The notes under the pieces were generated by a model. It saw nothing but the letters and a program-made list of their open reading frames with translations. It searched no databases and was not told the origin of the DNA. From Euborellia annulipes (lineage: Eukaryota; Arthropoda; Insecta; Dermaptera; Anisolabididae): 64,000 nt of DNA. Where the stretch lies: positions 16,466-80,465 of the forward strand of contig JAKCPI010016482.1 of NCBI GenBank assembly GCA_023213315.1, written 5' to 3'. Shown here in pieces: positions 33,051 through 44,034 of the stretch (within the stretch, counting starts at the first letter, position 1; each line of letters opens with the position of its first letter). A program made the position numbers and the translations under genes.

Positions 33051-33728
33051 AAAAAAAAAAATCTGGTGTGACTGGCGCACAGCACACAACTTTCTCTTAC
33101 CTTCGGTAATCGAAAGTTGTGTTCTGTGCTTGTCACACCAGATTTTTCGTGTCGACATATATTTAGTTCCCGACAGTACGTTACATTTGAATTAAGATGT
33201 AAAATTTATAAGCATGGGAAAATATTTATATTTTGTTACCATGGCAACCATTTCTCCTATCTTCCCTATGAAATACAAGAGTAAAGTGGTCTTCAGAAGA
33301 TTTCAATTGCAAAATGAGAATATACATTTTAAAGAGAATCTAAAAAATAATTGATTTTTGAATTTTAAAAAAAATCGTTGGAGCAAATTTTGAGAAAATC
33401 GAAAAAAACTGAAAAAGTACATCAGTAAAGTGCTAGTACTCTTTGGCCGATTTTGATTAAAAGCTTATTTTTCCGGTCCCGGGGGGTGTTTAACTTAAAT
33501 ATAAAATTTCAACCTCGTAGCTCAATTCCTTCATGCTTAAAATTGAACACACACCCACACACCCACCCACCCACCCACAGACAGACCATGTCGCGAAAAC
33601 CACTTTTTTGGATTCAGGGGACCTCAAAACGTGAAGATCCATCAAAATCTCGACATCGAATTTTTGACATGAATCCAATACTTTCTCTCTATATATATAT
33701 TACATATATACATAGGTAAGAGAAAGTA
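33051..33728 (+). repeat. DH repeat, near-complete
   Basis: A clean copy. The 5' hairpin at 33056-33150 has arms TCTGGTGTGAC/GTCACACCAGA, GCACAG/CTGTGC, CACAACTTTC/GAAAGTTGTG and an inner TTACC/GGTAA. Then come GTGTCGACATATATTTAGTT, the TTACCATGGCAACCATTTCT block, the AATAATTGATTTTTGAATTT block, a CA/CCCA tract at 33547-33580, GATTCAGGGGACCTCAAAAC, and the 3' hairpin TACTTTCTCT...AGAGAAAGTA. No stable coding frame. Confidence 0.8.
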
Positions 33729-33729
33729 A

Positions 33730-34090
33730 AAAATAGATGAAATAAATTGAATCTAATTAAAGAAGTAGGTACTATTACTATTTCCAGAAAATTCTTACAC
33801 TTTCAACTATAGTGCTCACATTCTTTATATAAAATGTTGACGGAATCATTTCACTTGTATATCCGCGTTTGGTCTTTAGTTGAAATTAAGAAAATCTGGT
33901 GTGATAGGCACACAGCAATCAATTTATCGATGTATATTTAATAGATCAGAGTTGGTCGAGTAATTAATATAGCATATACGGTACATGTTAAGTAAATAAC
34001 ATTAGAATACTATTATAAATGTATATAATGTAAATTTTTGGCTTAAATAAATACAATGCTAATTAATGTGAGTATGATATATTTATTATT
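33730..34090. other. AT-rich stretch with a partial DH hairpin
   Basis: AAAATCTGGTGTGATAGGCA at 33893-33912 is a lone hairpin arm. Nothing else recognised. Confidence 0.4.
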
Positions 34091-34098
34091 ATACTAGC

Positions 34099-34380
34099 CA
34101 AGGGCGGATCCAGAGGTGTTTCTCGGGGGGGGGGGGGGGAAGGGGGGTAATCTGGTGTGACTGGTCGCACAGCACAAAATTTTGTTTAATTTCGGTAATT
34201 TAAAGGCGCATTCTGTACTTGTTTGCCACAATATAAATACAAATCAAATTTTTAAGTATTAATTTTTAAAATTTTACATTAAAAATAAATTTTTTTTTAG
34301 AAAAAAAAGTATTTTTTTTTTTTCAAATCTCGGGGGGGGGGGGGTAATTACCCCATTTACCTCCCTTGTATCCGCCCTTG
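34099..34380. mobile_element. hAT-type MITE, perfect 8-bp duplication ATACTAGC
   Basis: CAAGGGCGGATCCAGAGG at the left and GTATCCGCCCTTG at the right. ATACTAGC flanks both sides (34091-34098, 34381-34388). It carries TAATCTGGTGTGACTGGTCG from the DH hairpin just inside the G run, like the copy at 9991. The right duplication contains the CTAG end of a minus-strand Helitron-like element. Confidence 0.85.
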
Positions 34381-34383
34381 ATA

Positions 34384-34570
34384 CTAGCCCCACCGCGAAT
34401 GAATACATAAATGTTTCCTCATACATTTCTTATTCGTAAATTCGGCAATTTAAAACTCAAAAAATTATATTCGGGCCGAAAATAATTTTTCCTAGAAAAA
34501 TTTGAATTCGAAATTCCAACGCGAAGTTGCCCAAATAGAGGGTGACAGACAGACAGACAAAAAGCAAACA
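34384..34570 (-). mobile_element. Helitron-like element, 3' part with CTAG end
   Basis: The minus strand reads the GTCTGTCTGTCACCCTC block, GGGCAACTTCGCGTTGGAAT, a diverged CCTATAAC-type segment and ends ATTCGCGGTGGGGCTAG before T. The 5' end is degraded near 34570. Confidence 0.5.
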
Positions 34571-34767
34571 TGTGGGGTCGCTAGGAACGAAGTTCCTCAC
34601 GCCTTTTCTTCAACTCTGAATATAATTTTATATGAATATTATTTAAAAAAGAAAAGAATTATTTATTTTCTTTTTTAAATAATATAGAAAGAGATAGAGA
34701 GAAAAATAATTCTCGAGAGTTGGTGGGGAGTAGGCGTGGCCTCGCTTGGTTTCTGTCTATTACTTTC

Positions 34768-35708
34768 ATGGACCCTGTTATGCATTAGTGTGTCAAGCGC
34801 CAAAAAAAAATTCAAAATTGAGTTAAGCACGGAATATTGTTTCAAATGCTATAATTTTATGAAATATGTCCTAAAAAATCTGGTGTGACTGGCGCACAGC
34901 ACACAACTTTCTCTTACCTTCGGTAATCGAAAGTTGTGTTCTGTGCTTGTCACACCAGATTTTTTTGTGTCGACATATATTTAGTTTCTGCCAATATATT
35001 AGAATTTAAGATGTCAAATTTATAAACATGGGAAAATATTTATATTTTGTTACCATGGCAACCATTTCTCCTATCTTCCCTATGAAGCACAAGAGTAAAG
35101 TGTGCTTCAAACAATTTTGAGAGCAAAACGAGAATATACATTTGAAAGAGCATCTAAAAAATAATTGATTTTTGAATTTTAATCAAAATCGTTAGAGCGA
35201 ATTTTGAGAAAATCGAAAAAAACTGAAAAAGTACATCAGTAAAGTACTAGTACTCTTAGACCGATTTTGATTAAAAGCTTATTTTTCCGGTCCTGGGAGA
35301 TGTTTAACTTAAATATAAAATTTCAACCTTGTAGCTCAATTCCTTCATGCTTAAAATTGAACACACACACACACACACACCCACCCACCCACCCACCCAC
35401 CCACCCACACACACACACACAGACAGACCATGTCGCGAAAACCACTTTTTTGGATTCAGGGGACCTCAAAACGTGAAGATCCATCAAAATCTCGACATCG
35501 AATTTTTGACATGAATCCAATACTTTCTCTCTATATATATATTACATATATACATAGGTAAGAGAAAGTAAAAAATTTATATTTAATGTTACTTGCACAA
35601 TTGACAAAAAAAATTATATATAATCCAATGAAAACAAAAAACTTTAATGTTAATTTTCTCAAAACTCGCTAGCTGGCGCTTGACACACTAATGCGTAACA
35701 GGGTCCAT
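34768..35708. mobile_element. element with 35-bp inverted ends enclosing a DH copy
   Basis: The ends ATGGACCCTGTTATGCATTA... (34768-34802) and ...TGCGTAACAGGGTCCAT (35674-35708) are inverted with one mismatch in 35. Between them is short AT-rich sequence and a full DH repeat. The right flank is a DH 3' hairpin remnant. The superfamily is unknown, and the left flank is too altered to read a duplication. Confidence 0.7.
34873..35570 (+). repeat. DH repeat, near-complete
   Basis: Same block order as at 33051. The CA tract is expanded to about 65 bases of (CA)n and (CCCA)n at 35360-35422. The 5' hairpin 34873-34966 is intact. Confidence 0.8.
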
Positions 35709-35740
35709 ATATGAAATATATAGAGATAAAGTATTGCGAT

Positions 35741-36036
35741 CAGTGGCGTCATTTCAACTTTTTCTTGGGAGGGAGGAAACATTTTTTTTTTCTTCAAATT
35801 TACTTACAAATAGGTACTCAATTTTGGTCAAAACATATTTATTTATTATTATTTTTTTTTTATTTTTTTTTTTAACACTCACACTCACACATTCACACAG
35901 TCTTTTAGGAAACTTAGGCCATTTAAGAATTTGACGATATACGTTATATTATTTATAATATCTAATATAAAATTTTATAAAAATCAGAGCCCTTGGAGGA
36001 GGGAATGCCCCCCTGTCCCCCCAAATGAGGCCAATG
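35741..36036. mobile_element. hAT-type MITE, perfect 8-bp duplication ATTGCGAT
   Basis: Left end CAGTGGCGTCATTTC, right end AAATGAGGCCAATG (12 of 15 inverted matches). ATTGCGAT at 35733-35740 and 36037-36044. It holds a truncated tSINE-1 (minus, 35865-35937) and is inserted in a DH remnant (AAAGTATTGCGATCA...GGTCAAAAATTC). Confidence 0.75.
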
Positions 36037-36049
36037 ATTGCGATCAGGT

Positions 36050-37195
36050 CAAAAATTCTAATCGAGATTTTTTTTCTACTATTATATTAATACATAGACT
36101 TGAAATCCCTTAAACAAAAATGAGAGAGTTAGGAAAACGAAAACGTGTGATGAAAATGAATGAAAATCAATTTTTCACCCAAATATCTCAAACGGGTATC
36201 TGGGCAGAGTCTCGGTTCCGATCAGGCTGGTTAACAGAGGTTGTACTGTTAATGTATATAGTTATTTACGAAATTTTTTGACACATCTATGAGAATAGGC
36301 CGAGAGGAAGGAGTAAAGCGGCCAAATAAAATATATAATGAATCATATTTCATTTAATAAATAAAAATTGAGTAGTTTTTTCCAAAAGTAATCAGAAATT
36401 AATTCTAAATTCAATGGGGAGATGGGGATCCAGGGTGGGCGAAAACCCCGACTTTTAATGTCAATAAAAATAAATCTAAGGAAATACAATAACTTGTGTT
36501 ATCTCGAATGAATAGTTTTGATGATAATATTCATCCATGTTCTGTTTAATTATTCGTGTGTAGTAGTAAATGCATATTTAAGTATGTTCATTTAACTACA
36601 CTATGGCATTCGCTTTGTTTTTGCTCTTTCTTGTGAACGTGAAATATCTAACTCTATGCTTTTGTTCAATATAGACTACTGCTACTACTAGTGCTTTAGA
36701 AAATTTATCTACTTTTATATGTATATAGCACTATTTCATCAAATTTATCAAATGAATCAGCTTTAGTTATTATCTTTATAATATATCTGTTTAAACCATT
36801 TTCTCATTTTCTATTATAAATCAAATTTCCTCTTACTAATGAATTTTAAACATGTTAAAAATTAATTAATACTATAAAGTGGTTTTAAGTAAAGTTTAAG
36901 AGTTAATTTTCAGTCTATTAGATACGAGAGTACTTGGATTTATTCATTTCTAAGGACAACAATAAATTTTTTTTTTTTGATAATTTACTTTGTTAAAAGT
37001 TTTATATTTAATTAAGAATTATCATTTGTAATGGAGTTAAGACAATTGATTGATTTTATCTAAAAAATGTCCCTCAAAACGCGATAGTCTTTGTTGACAA
37101 CAAACATTGATATTATGTAGATTTCGGGCATCCAGAGACTAAATCTGCGTTTTAAGGAAAAGGCCGGAAGTATTATACAAATGCAGTAGAATGAA
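36050..37195. other. AT-rich low-copy stretch, nothing recognised
   Basis: No shared repeats or exon signals that I can support. Confidence 0.4.
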
Positions 37196-37200
37196 TAGAG

Positions 37201-37554
37201 ATTAGGGTCCGACCGAAACAAGATTTTCAGCCGAAACCGAAACCGAATATTCGGCCTCAACCTTAGTTTCGGCCGAAACCGTAACCGAAACCGAAACTTA
37301 TATTTCCTATAAAAAAATTTATATTTTTTTTTTTTGAAATTTTTTTCCCTCCTTGAAAATCATTTTACCTTTTTTTTAGGGAAACAAAAATTTTTTCTCC
37401 TTCAAGTGCAAATCATTTGACCTTTTTTTTTTAAACTCAAGTTTCGGCCGGCCGAAAGTTTCGGCTACTTTTTGGCCGAAACCGAAACTGCGGCCGAAAC
37501 CATGATTTTTGGCCGAAACCGTAACCGAAACCGAATATTCGGTCGGTTCCTAAT
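37201..37554. mobile_element. CCGAAAC palindromic MITE
   Basis: Left end ATTAGGGTCCGACCGAAAC, right end TATTCGGTCGGTTCCTAAT. Each side is dense in CCGAAACCG and GGCCGAAAC units that pair across the element, with a T-rich middle. AGAG flanks both ends. A second copy is at 50303-50691. Confidence 0.75.
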
Positions 37555-37559
37555 AGAGA

Positions 37560-38105
37560 TCTTAGGGCATGGACCTAGCCAGAGGGGGGCGGGGGGGAGC
37601 AAATGCCCCCCCCTGGCTTGTCCTGAAAGTTTTTTATACAGAGTACAAATTATAGGATTGAATACCTAACATGTACCCGGATCAGGTTGTGAACTTGTAC
37701 AGGTCGTGATTGTTTTAAAATTTTAAAGATGTTATTAGTATTATTATGTATCTCCGAGTTTCCCAATGTTAGTTTTGTGAGCGGGTATAAACCCTTTCAA
37801 GTTTGGGAATCGATGACAAAATCATGTGAAACTTAGTTAAAGTTGTTCTTTGGCTTGAAAGGAATTATAAAATCATTGAAGTGAATATAAAATTATTAAC
37901 GGGGATTTGCTAAATTTAGACTCTAGGCGTAAAGAGAGAGAGAGAATTGTTGAATTCCCGAGCCGAGCCAAGTGGTTTTCAATTCAAAATTCCTTTGCAT
38001 AAATTTGTCATCTTGAAATACAAGACATGTTGTTTAGTTGTAAAAATGTTTATTTTCCATTTAATTATTAATATTAAAAAAAAAAAAAAACTTTTGCTCT
38101 TAGTT
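37560..38105. other. low-copy stretch with a G-rich MITE-like fragment
   Basis: GGACCTAGCCAGAGGGGGGC at 37571 followed by ATGCCCCCCCCTGGC looks like a collapsed MITE. Otherwise AT-rich. Confidence 0.35.
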
Positions 38106-38109
38106 TTGG

Positions 38110-38365
38110 GATTTTAGTACAGTGGTGTACAAGAGGCTCGCCATCAGAGGTTCACTTCCCGATCTCAAATCGTATTTAAAATACCAGTGGCAAAGCCTGC
38201 CTTCGGCGAGCAAATGCATCGAATTTGTTCTTTATCACTGTTTGGAAATTTTGCAATTGCTCGCCGCTTCCTTTGAGTCTGGCCAATCAACGAGAGTGGT
38301 AAACAGTTACATACACCGGAAGTGCATGGCGAGTGCTTTATATAATAGTAATGATAATGATGATA
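38110..38365 (+). repeat. dispersed repeat with tRNA-like head
   Basis: TTTTAGTACAGTGGTGTACA (A-box-like) and AGAGGTTCACTTCCC (B-box-like) precede a body with CTGCCTTCGGCGAGCAAATG, TATCACTGTTTGGAAATTTT and CCAATCAACGAGAG. The body is collinear with 25915-26060. The 86-codon frame across it is not a known protein. Confidence 0.5.
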
Positions 38366-38449
38366 TTGGGTACCAATTTTAATAAATAATGACGGGTCTA
38401 ATGGACAGTTGAAATGCCTTAAAGTAATAAAAAAGTTTTTTGAGTATTT

Positions 38450-39216
38450 TTACTTTCTTAGCTTAGCTTAGAAAGTATTTTGTTCATGTCAAAAATTCGA
38501 TGTCAAGATTTTCATGGAAATACATGTTTTGAAGTTACTTAAGTCCAAAAAGTGGTTTTCGCAAATTGGTCTCTTTGTGTATCAGTGTGTGATGGTTTAA
38601 GGGATGAAGGAAAAGAACTCCGAGTTTGAAATTTTATATTTAAGTTAGGTACCCTCCTGGACAATTAAAATATGCTCTTGAACAAAATCGGCCAAAAAGT
38701 ACTAGTACTTTACTGAAGAACCTTTTCAGTTTTTTTGATTTTCTCAAAATTTACTCTAACGATTTTGATTAAAATTTATATAAATCAACTATTTTTCAGA
38801 TGTTCTTTCAAAAGAATATCAGTAAAATTTTTCTAGAAAGTTGTTTGAATTACACTTTACTGATATACAGTAGTATTTTAGATTTTTCAAATTCATTTTT
38901 CGGCTATTCCTTCCATAGAGCCAATGTTAAATCCCTATGGGGATGCATGTAAATTTCGATTCAAAAGGGGGTCCCCTTTTGGAACTTTTTACACATTAAA
39001 AAAAAAAATTTTCTAATTCTTATGTATTTTGTATTTATTTATATTGAAATACACAGTCTGGAAATTTTGAAACAATTGACTTTTTCAAGTGACCAAGTTT
39101 GGAACTAAGGTGCTGTGGAAAACCAAATATATCTCGCCACAAAAAAATCTAATGTGACAGCACAGTACACCACTTTCCATTTCTGAAGTTAAGAGAACAG
39201 TACACAACAGATTTTT
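38450..39216 (-). repeat. DH repeat, long variant
   Basis: Reverse block order with the GGGGGTCCCCTTTTGGAACT segment near 38967. The hairpin at 39144-39216 is diverged (TCTAATGTGACAGCACAG), and the 3' hairpin is shortened. Confidence 0.6.
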
Positions 39217-39219
39217 ATA

Positions 39220-39860
39220 ATACGATTCATACACGTATTAATTCTTTTCTACTTTCCCTTACCTATATATTTATAATATAAATTCAGACGATTTTTAATA
39301 ATTTGAAAAGGTATTATTTTCAAAGCGGGTCAATCGGGGGCTCCATGTTTTTAATAAAAAGAAACCTCAAGATAAATATTTTTTTTTTTTATATTAGAAT
39401 CTAATTAATCAACATTCTCATTATTTTTGAAAAAGATAAAAAAAAATGTTTCTAAAGACTTCTTTAATTATAAAATACAATGATCTTTCATTTAATAAAA
39501 TTATAAATTAGATAATTAATATTTTCATATTTAAAAATAAATAGAAAGAAAATCATATGAATTAATGAAAAAGGTTTTGTTCATTTATAATTTAAATATA
39601 TAGGCACCTATAGATAATTCATAAACTTGAATGAAAAAAAAAGTTAACCCAAAATTAAGGCTGACTCCTTCATTAATTTTTCAATTCATAATAACCTCTC
39701 CAGCAGTATTCTCTTGTTAGAAATATATTAGAGAGAGAGGGGAAAAAAAAACAGAGAATTAAAAATTTGTTTTTTACAATAAATACAATAACAAACAAAG
39801 AGAGATCCTATCTATAAAGAGATCAAGTGGGTTTTATATATTAGCCTAGGGGGTGGCAGA
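39220..39860. other. AT-rich stretch, nothing recognised
   Basis: Contains no shared block that I can identify. Confidence 0.4.
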
Positions 39861-39864
39861 TTTT

Positions 39865-40385
39865 ATTACTTTCTCTTACCCTATTTTTTGGTTGGATTTC
39901 AATAGGAATACGTTGCTAAAGTAACAAAATAAATATTTCCCCATACTTATAAATTTTACATCGCCCTCGGGGCATGGCGTAGAGGTTAGCGTGCTAACCT
40001 CGTATACCAAACGTCGCGGGTTCGGACCCCAGGCAGTCCGATGATTTTATTTAAGCCAATTGGATACCAAATGGCTTAAATAAGAATGCCTGGACCCCTA
40101 TATGTATATTTATCAATAACGGTTATCGTCTATAGTCTTAAATGGCCTGAGTTGCCGAAAAGACTGTGTGAATGTGTGTGTGAGTGTGAGTGTGAATGAG
40201 AAAAAAGTGTGAATGTTTAAAAAAAAAAAAAAAAAAAAAAAAATTACATCTTGATAATAGTGTACCGTACTGTCGGAAACTAAATACATGTCGCAAAAAA
40301 TCTGGTGTGACGAGCACAAAACACAATTACCGAAGGTAAGAGAAAGTTGTGTGCTGTGCGACCAGTCACACCAGATTTTTTCAAA
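39865..40385 (-). repeat. DH repeat interrupted by tSINE-1
   Basis: A short body, then the SINE, then TTACATCTTGATAATAG and the 5' hairpin at 40298-40385 in reverse (GAGCACAAAACACAATTACC / GGTAAGAGAAAGTTGTG, outer arms TCTGGTGTGAC/GTCACACCAGA). Confidence 0.65.
39963..40243 (+). mobile_element. tSINE-1, complete, 7-bp duplication TTACATC
   Basis: Best SINE copy. It has an A box in GGCATGGCGTAGAGGTTAGC, a B box in GCGGGTTCGGACCCC, the body hairpin TTTAAGCCAATTGG/CCAAATGGCTTAAA, GAGTTGCCGAAAAGACTGTG, a GTGTGAGTG tail and about 25 A. TTACATC lies at 39956-39962 and 40244-40250. It is noncoding, transcribed by polymerase III if active, and moved by LINE machinery. Confidence 0.85.
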
Positions 40386-40470
40386 GTGATTCAAAATTTT
40401 TAATAATTATTTTTTCGTAAAAAATCATGATTTGGTTAATAAAAAAATAAAAAAGGGTCTCTGGAATCTA

Positions 40471-40680
40471 TCTATATAATTCGCTAATGTTCGTCTGTCT
40501 GTCCGTCTGTCACGCTCTGTTTAACCAACTTGCCGTTGGAATTTTGAAACAAAATTTTACATAATTAAAGAGGACCTTCTAGGGATTACAGGAAAATTAT
40601 TTTCCTATAACTTTTTGAGTTATTAATTTCTAATTTCGCGGCAAGTTCTTAAAGAAAAATTTCAAAACAGGAATGTAAAA
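40471..40680 (+). mobile_element. Helitron-like non-autonomous element
   Basis: A|TCTATATAATTCGCTAATG, then TTCGTCTGTCTGTCCGTCTG, CACGCTCTGTTTAACCAACT, GTTGGAATTTTGAAAC and CCTATAACTTTTTGAGTTAT blocks. No clear 3' CTAG. Confidence 0.55.
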
Positions 40681-40721
40681 TATTGTTCAAATGACATCGA
40701 ATGCCTTTTTTTTAAATTTGT

Positions 40722-40950
40722 TTAAGGTCTTTTTCGACATCTGAGGCCATTTAGACCTATTTATTTAAATTGGTTGTTATCCAATTAAATTGAACTAAAT
40801 TTTTTTGTCTGCACTCTTAAAAATTTTCAAGAAAACTTCATATACAAGTATAGGAAGTCTGTTACATAAACTGTTTATGAATATTCATATCGGTTATATG
40901 AGAAAGTTCAATTTGTTGCCAACCAAACAAATTTCTTGTATATTTTAAAA
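40722..40950. repeat. tSINE-2 tail (minus) and MITE relic
   Basis: AAGGTCTTTTTCGACATCTG to ATCCAATTAAATTGAACTAA is a reversed tSINE-2 3' half. It is followed by CACTCTTAAAAATTTTCAAG and GTCTGTTACATAAACTGTTT, the left end of the family that is complete at 58579-59014. Confidence 0.5.
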
Positions 40951-41215
40951 TTAATTATTTTGGTAAAAATTGTTAATTTTAATTTTTATAGCTATTTAGT
41001 TGAATTACTTTATAAAAAATAGTTAATTAGTATGATTTTAATATACTTCATAAATATTTAAATAGTTTAGAGCGCGAATTACAAACCAGAATTTAATAAA
41101 TTTAGATTTGTGAAATAAATTTTAAAAGAATAATTTCAAGTTTTCTTAAAATATTTATAAAATAATATTAATAAAAATTCCTTGAGGTAGTCGAGTTATT
41201 TGAGAACGTTTAGAC

Positions 41216-41480
41216 CAGTGATTCTCAACTTGTCGCGGTACACTTTTAACGATTTCAAAATTTGGCGGCACACAAAGAAAAAGATAAGTTTAAAAGTTGG
41301 TAATTTGTTCATAAACTTTTATATTAATTTTATTTCATATCCTGGGTATATTAATATTAAATCACCGAAGTAAATGAAAAATGATTGAAAATTCATATTT
41401 TTTTTACAGTGTGGGGCGGAATGCGAACCCTCGACCATTGACAGCAGAAGCTAATTGCTCTCCCTACGCAAAAGGGCCAT
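41216..41480. repeat. hAT-like end and tRNA-like segment
   Basis: CAGTGATTCTCAACTTGTCG at 41216 is a classic hAT start. Further on, the minus strand at 41405-41475 reads TTTTGCGTAGGGAGAGCAAT and GAGGGTTCGCATTCC, A- and B-box-like parts of a tRNA-derived head, beside GAAAAATGATTGAAAATTCA shared with 56380 and 58980. Confidence 0.45.
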
Positions 41481-41484
41481 CGAA

Positions 41485-42735
41485 TGTCTTAATTACATTA
41501 ATATTCGGTTATTGGCTTTAATTGTCTCCAATCTTAAAATTAGCTCTAATGCTTTTTCTTTATAATTTTGTATAGACAATGAATTAAATAGAGAAGACAA
41601 AGAAAAAGCATGTTTTTTAAGAATTGATTGTGGTTCTCAAAAGATATACTCAGATTAAATTTATGATTCTCTTTGAAGAATAATTAATATTTGAATACCA
41701 ACAAAGAGGTCGCATCTTTGTTCTTATCCTTTATGTTTAATGTAGCTCCGAATTAAGATTTCCCGATTGTCTTTTGTGGTTTACCGACTGATCCTACTCT
41801 CACCATGACACAATCTAAAGACTACATAAATAAATAAACACTTCAAGGTTGGGTTGGTTTCATTCTTCCATTAAATCCTTAGGTGATTTAATAATGGAAA
41901 ATGGCCCACACCAGGGAGATACAGGGATACACATGCCCGCACCAGGGACATACACGGTAGATCTTTTTTTCGTAAATAGAGTTTTATTTTTTTTATCTTT
42001 TAAAAAATATTTTTTTAGAGTTGATTAAATAATTCGCACTGTTTTTCACTAAATAAAATATTGTTTCAACTTTAATGCTCGTTCATGTATTTACATATAC
42101 CTACACAAAAACACATTTCTTCCCACCTTTATTATTATTCACTGCCACAAATTACATTAAAATACTCGGCCACACGAAAGAACAAACGAACGACATACAG
42201 AGCGACATTTATAAATCGCATATTTTATTATTATTACTTCTTTTGTTTTGCTTTTTCTTTTTTTTACCAGTTGTGAATCATCTGAGGCAATAAAAGTGTT
42301 TCCTTAGAGAGAAAAAAAAGTATAAAAGAAAAAAAAAACTTGTCTGGAGAGAGGAGGGTTGTTAGTTTCTATTATATCCGTTTCACTTGTGTTTCCTACC
42401 TGTTCATAGTTTAGAAAAAAAAATCTTTCAATGGCTTTAAGCAACTCAGTCACGAATTTATTAACAACTGGATGGGGAGATGGAATGGAACACGACAGCT
42501 GTCAAAAAATATTATAAAAAAATCCAGCATCTGATTATTTATAACATTTTAATTTATGTCTGTTTAAAAAGTATATGCAAATTTTATCGCTATCAGGTTT
42601 TACTATTAAAAAATAAGGGAATAATAACGTAGGATCAAGATCAAAAACAGATCACATACCTACTACTATACCTAGGTAGAGTTTATATCTTTTTTATACC
42701 AGCCAGAGATGATATGCAACCAGAAAAACGCGTCT
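41485..42735. other. AT-rich low-copy stretch
   Basis: 41905-41955 holds, in reverse, the TGTCCCTGGTGCGGGCATGT block of the MITE at 3240. No gene recognised. Confidence 0.4.
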
Positions 42736-42741
42736 TATTAA

Positions 42742-42926
42742 CTAGCCGGATCGGCCTTTAATAACTCAAAAAGTTACAGGAATTTCGGGACCCGAGTATT
42801 TTTCCGGGACTCTCCATAATGTCTTCTATAAGACTGCAAAATTTTGTTGAAAAATTCCAACGGGAAGTTGGTCAAATAGAGCGTGACAGACAGACAGACG
42901 GACACACCGCTATTATCATATATAGA
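42742..42926 (-). mobile_element. complete 185-bp mini-Helitron
   Basis: The minus strand starts A|TCTATATATGATAATAGCGG and ends GGCCGATCCGGCTAG|T. It contains GTGTGTCCGTCTGTCTGTCA, GGGAAGTTGGTC in reverse and CCTGTAACTTTTTGAGTTAT. Both terminal rules hold, so this copy defines the family ends and supports the 17484-22686 call. There is no coding capacity. Confidence 0.65.
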
Positions 42927-43112
42927 TACTCATTCTGTGGCCGAAGAGTTGTAAAATTTACAAATTTATTTTTTACTGGGGTATTTATTTATGCCATTTG
43001 GTATCCGAAATGATTTAAATAAATTGATCGGCCTTGAGAAAATAAATCAAATTTTTTAGCACAGTCAAAATAAAAAAAGTTTTTTTATCTATGATAGCAA
43101 CTGTGAAAGACC

Positions 43113-43359
43113 GCCCTCGGGCCTTGGTGTAGTTGCTCGCCTGCTGGCCTTCTATACCAAGAGTCGCGGGTTCGGATCCCAGACAGTTCGATGATTTTAT
43201 TTAAGCTATTTGGATACCAAATGGCTTGAATATGCCTGGACCCCAAATATATTATATTATTAGATTAATAAAATACGAGTATCGTTAAAGTCTTATATAC
43301 CGAAAAGACTGTGTGGGTTTGTGTGAGTGTGTATGGGAAAAAATGTGTGTTTTTTTTCA
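43113..43359 (+). mobile_element. tSINE-1 copy with about 13-bp duplication
   Basis: Boxes CCTTGGTGTAGTTGCTCGCC and GCGGGTTCGGATCCC, body TTTGGATACCAAATGGCTTG, tail GTGTGAGTGTGTATGGG and a T-rich end instead of A. AACTGTGAAAGACC precedes it and AACTCTGAAAGCC follows. Confidence 0.7.
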
Positions 43360-43374
43360 ACAACTCTGAAAGCC

Positions 43375-44034
43375 TAATTATTTTTAAAAATTATTTTGTT
43401 TTTATTAGGCTATTATCCTTTTTTTTTTTTTGAGAGAGAGGTAAAGTTTTACAATTTTGTTGTCTAGTTTTTCAATACAAATACAGTTAATTAGAAAACT
43501 GATTTTTTAAATTAGTTTATTAGTCTTTTAAATTGTCCATTACTAAACAAGAATGGGAACCCCACTACTTTCAGTCTCATTAAAACTATATATTTTTGAA
43601 ATTATTGAATCTTTACGCAATGCCGATAGCCGGTTAGGCCGGAAATCGAATTGTGTGTTTTATTAAGACCTTAAGTAAAAAATATTCCAATAAAATTATA
43701 GTAATTAGTTTTTATATTTTATATACACGATTTATATCTTCATTATAGATCCTATTGAATATTCGACTTGTGTGTTTGTGTTTTTTGTTGTCTTATTCGC
43801 TTATGTATTATCTTTGTTTATTTATGCAAAGGATTATATAGGATGCTTTTAGGTTGATATTTTTTTGCTAAAAATTGTAATGGAACTAAAGGAGATATGT
43901 CCATTCAAAACATGATTATCAAGTAGTTCTGTTTGCAATTCAACGGACACGAAACATTGAAACAATTTTTCTCCACCCTTAGGCCATCTGGGAGAGAATT
44001 CGCACGGTTTTTTATTCACATTCATATTTGACTC
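43375..44034. other. AT-rich stretch, nothing recognised
   Basis: No shared repeat blocks. Confidence 0.4.

Noticed and set aside
35267..35476. Histidine/threonine-rich frames repeated at 33453 and 35267
   Set aside because: They are translated CA tracts of the DH repeat.
39963..40243. tSINE-1 heads considered as functional tRNA genes
   Set aside because: They have A and B boxes but no cloverleaf, and all copies continue into the same SINE body.
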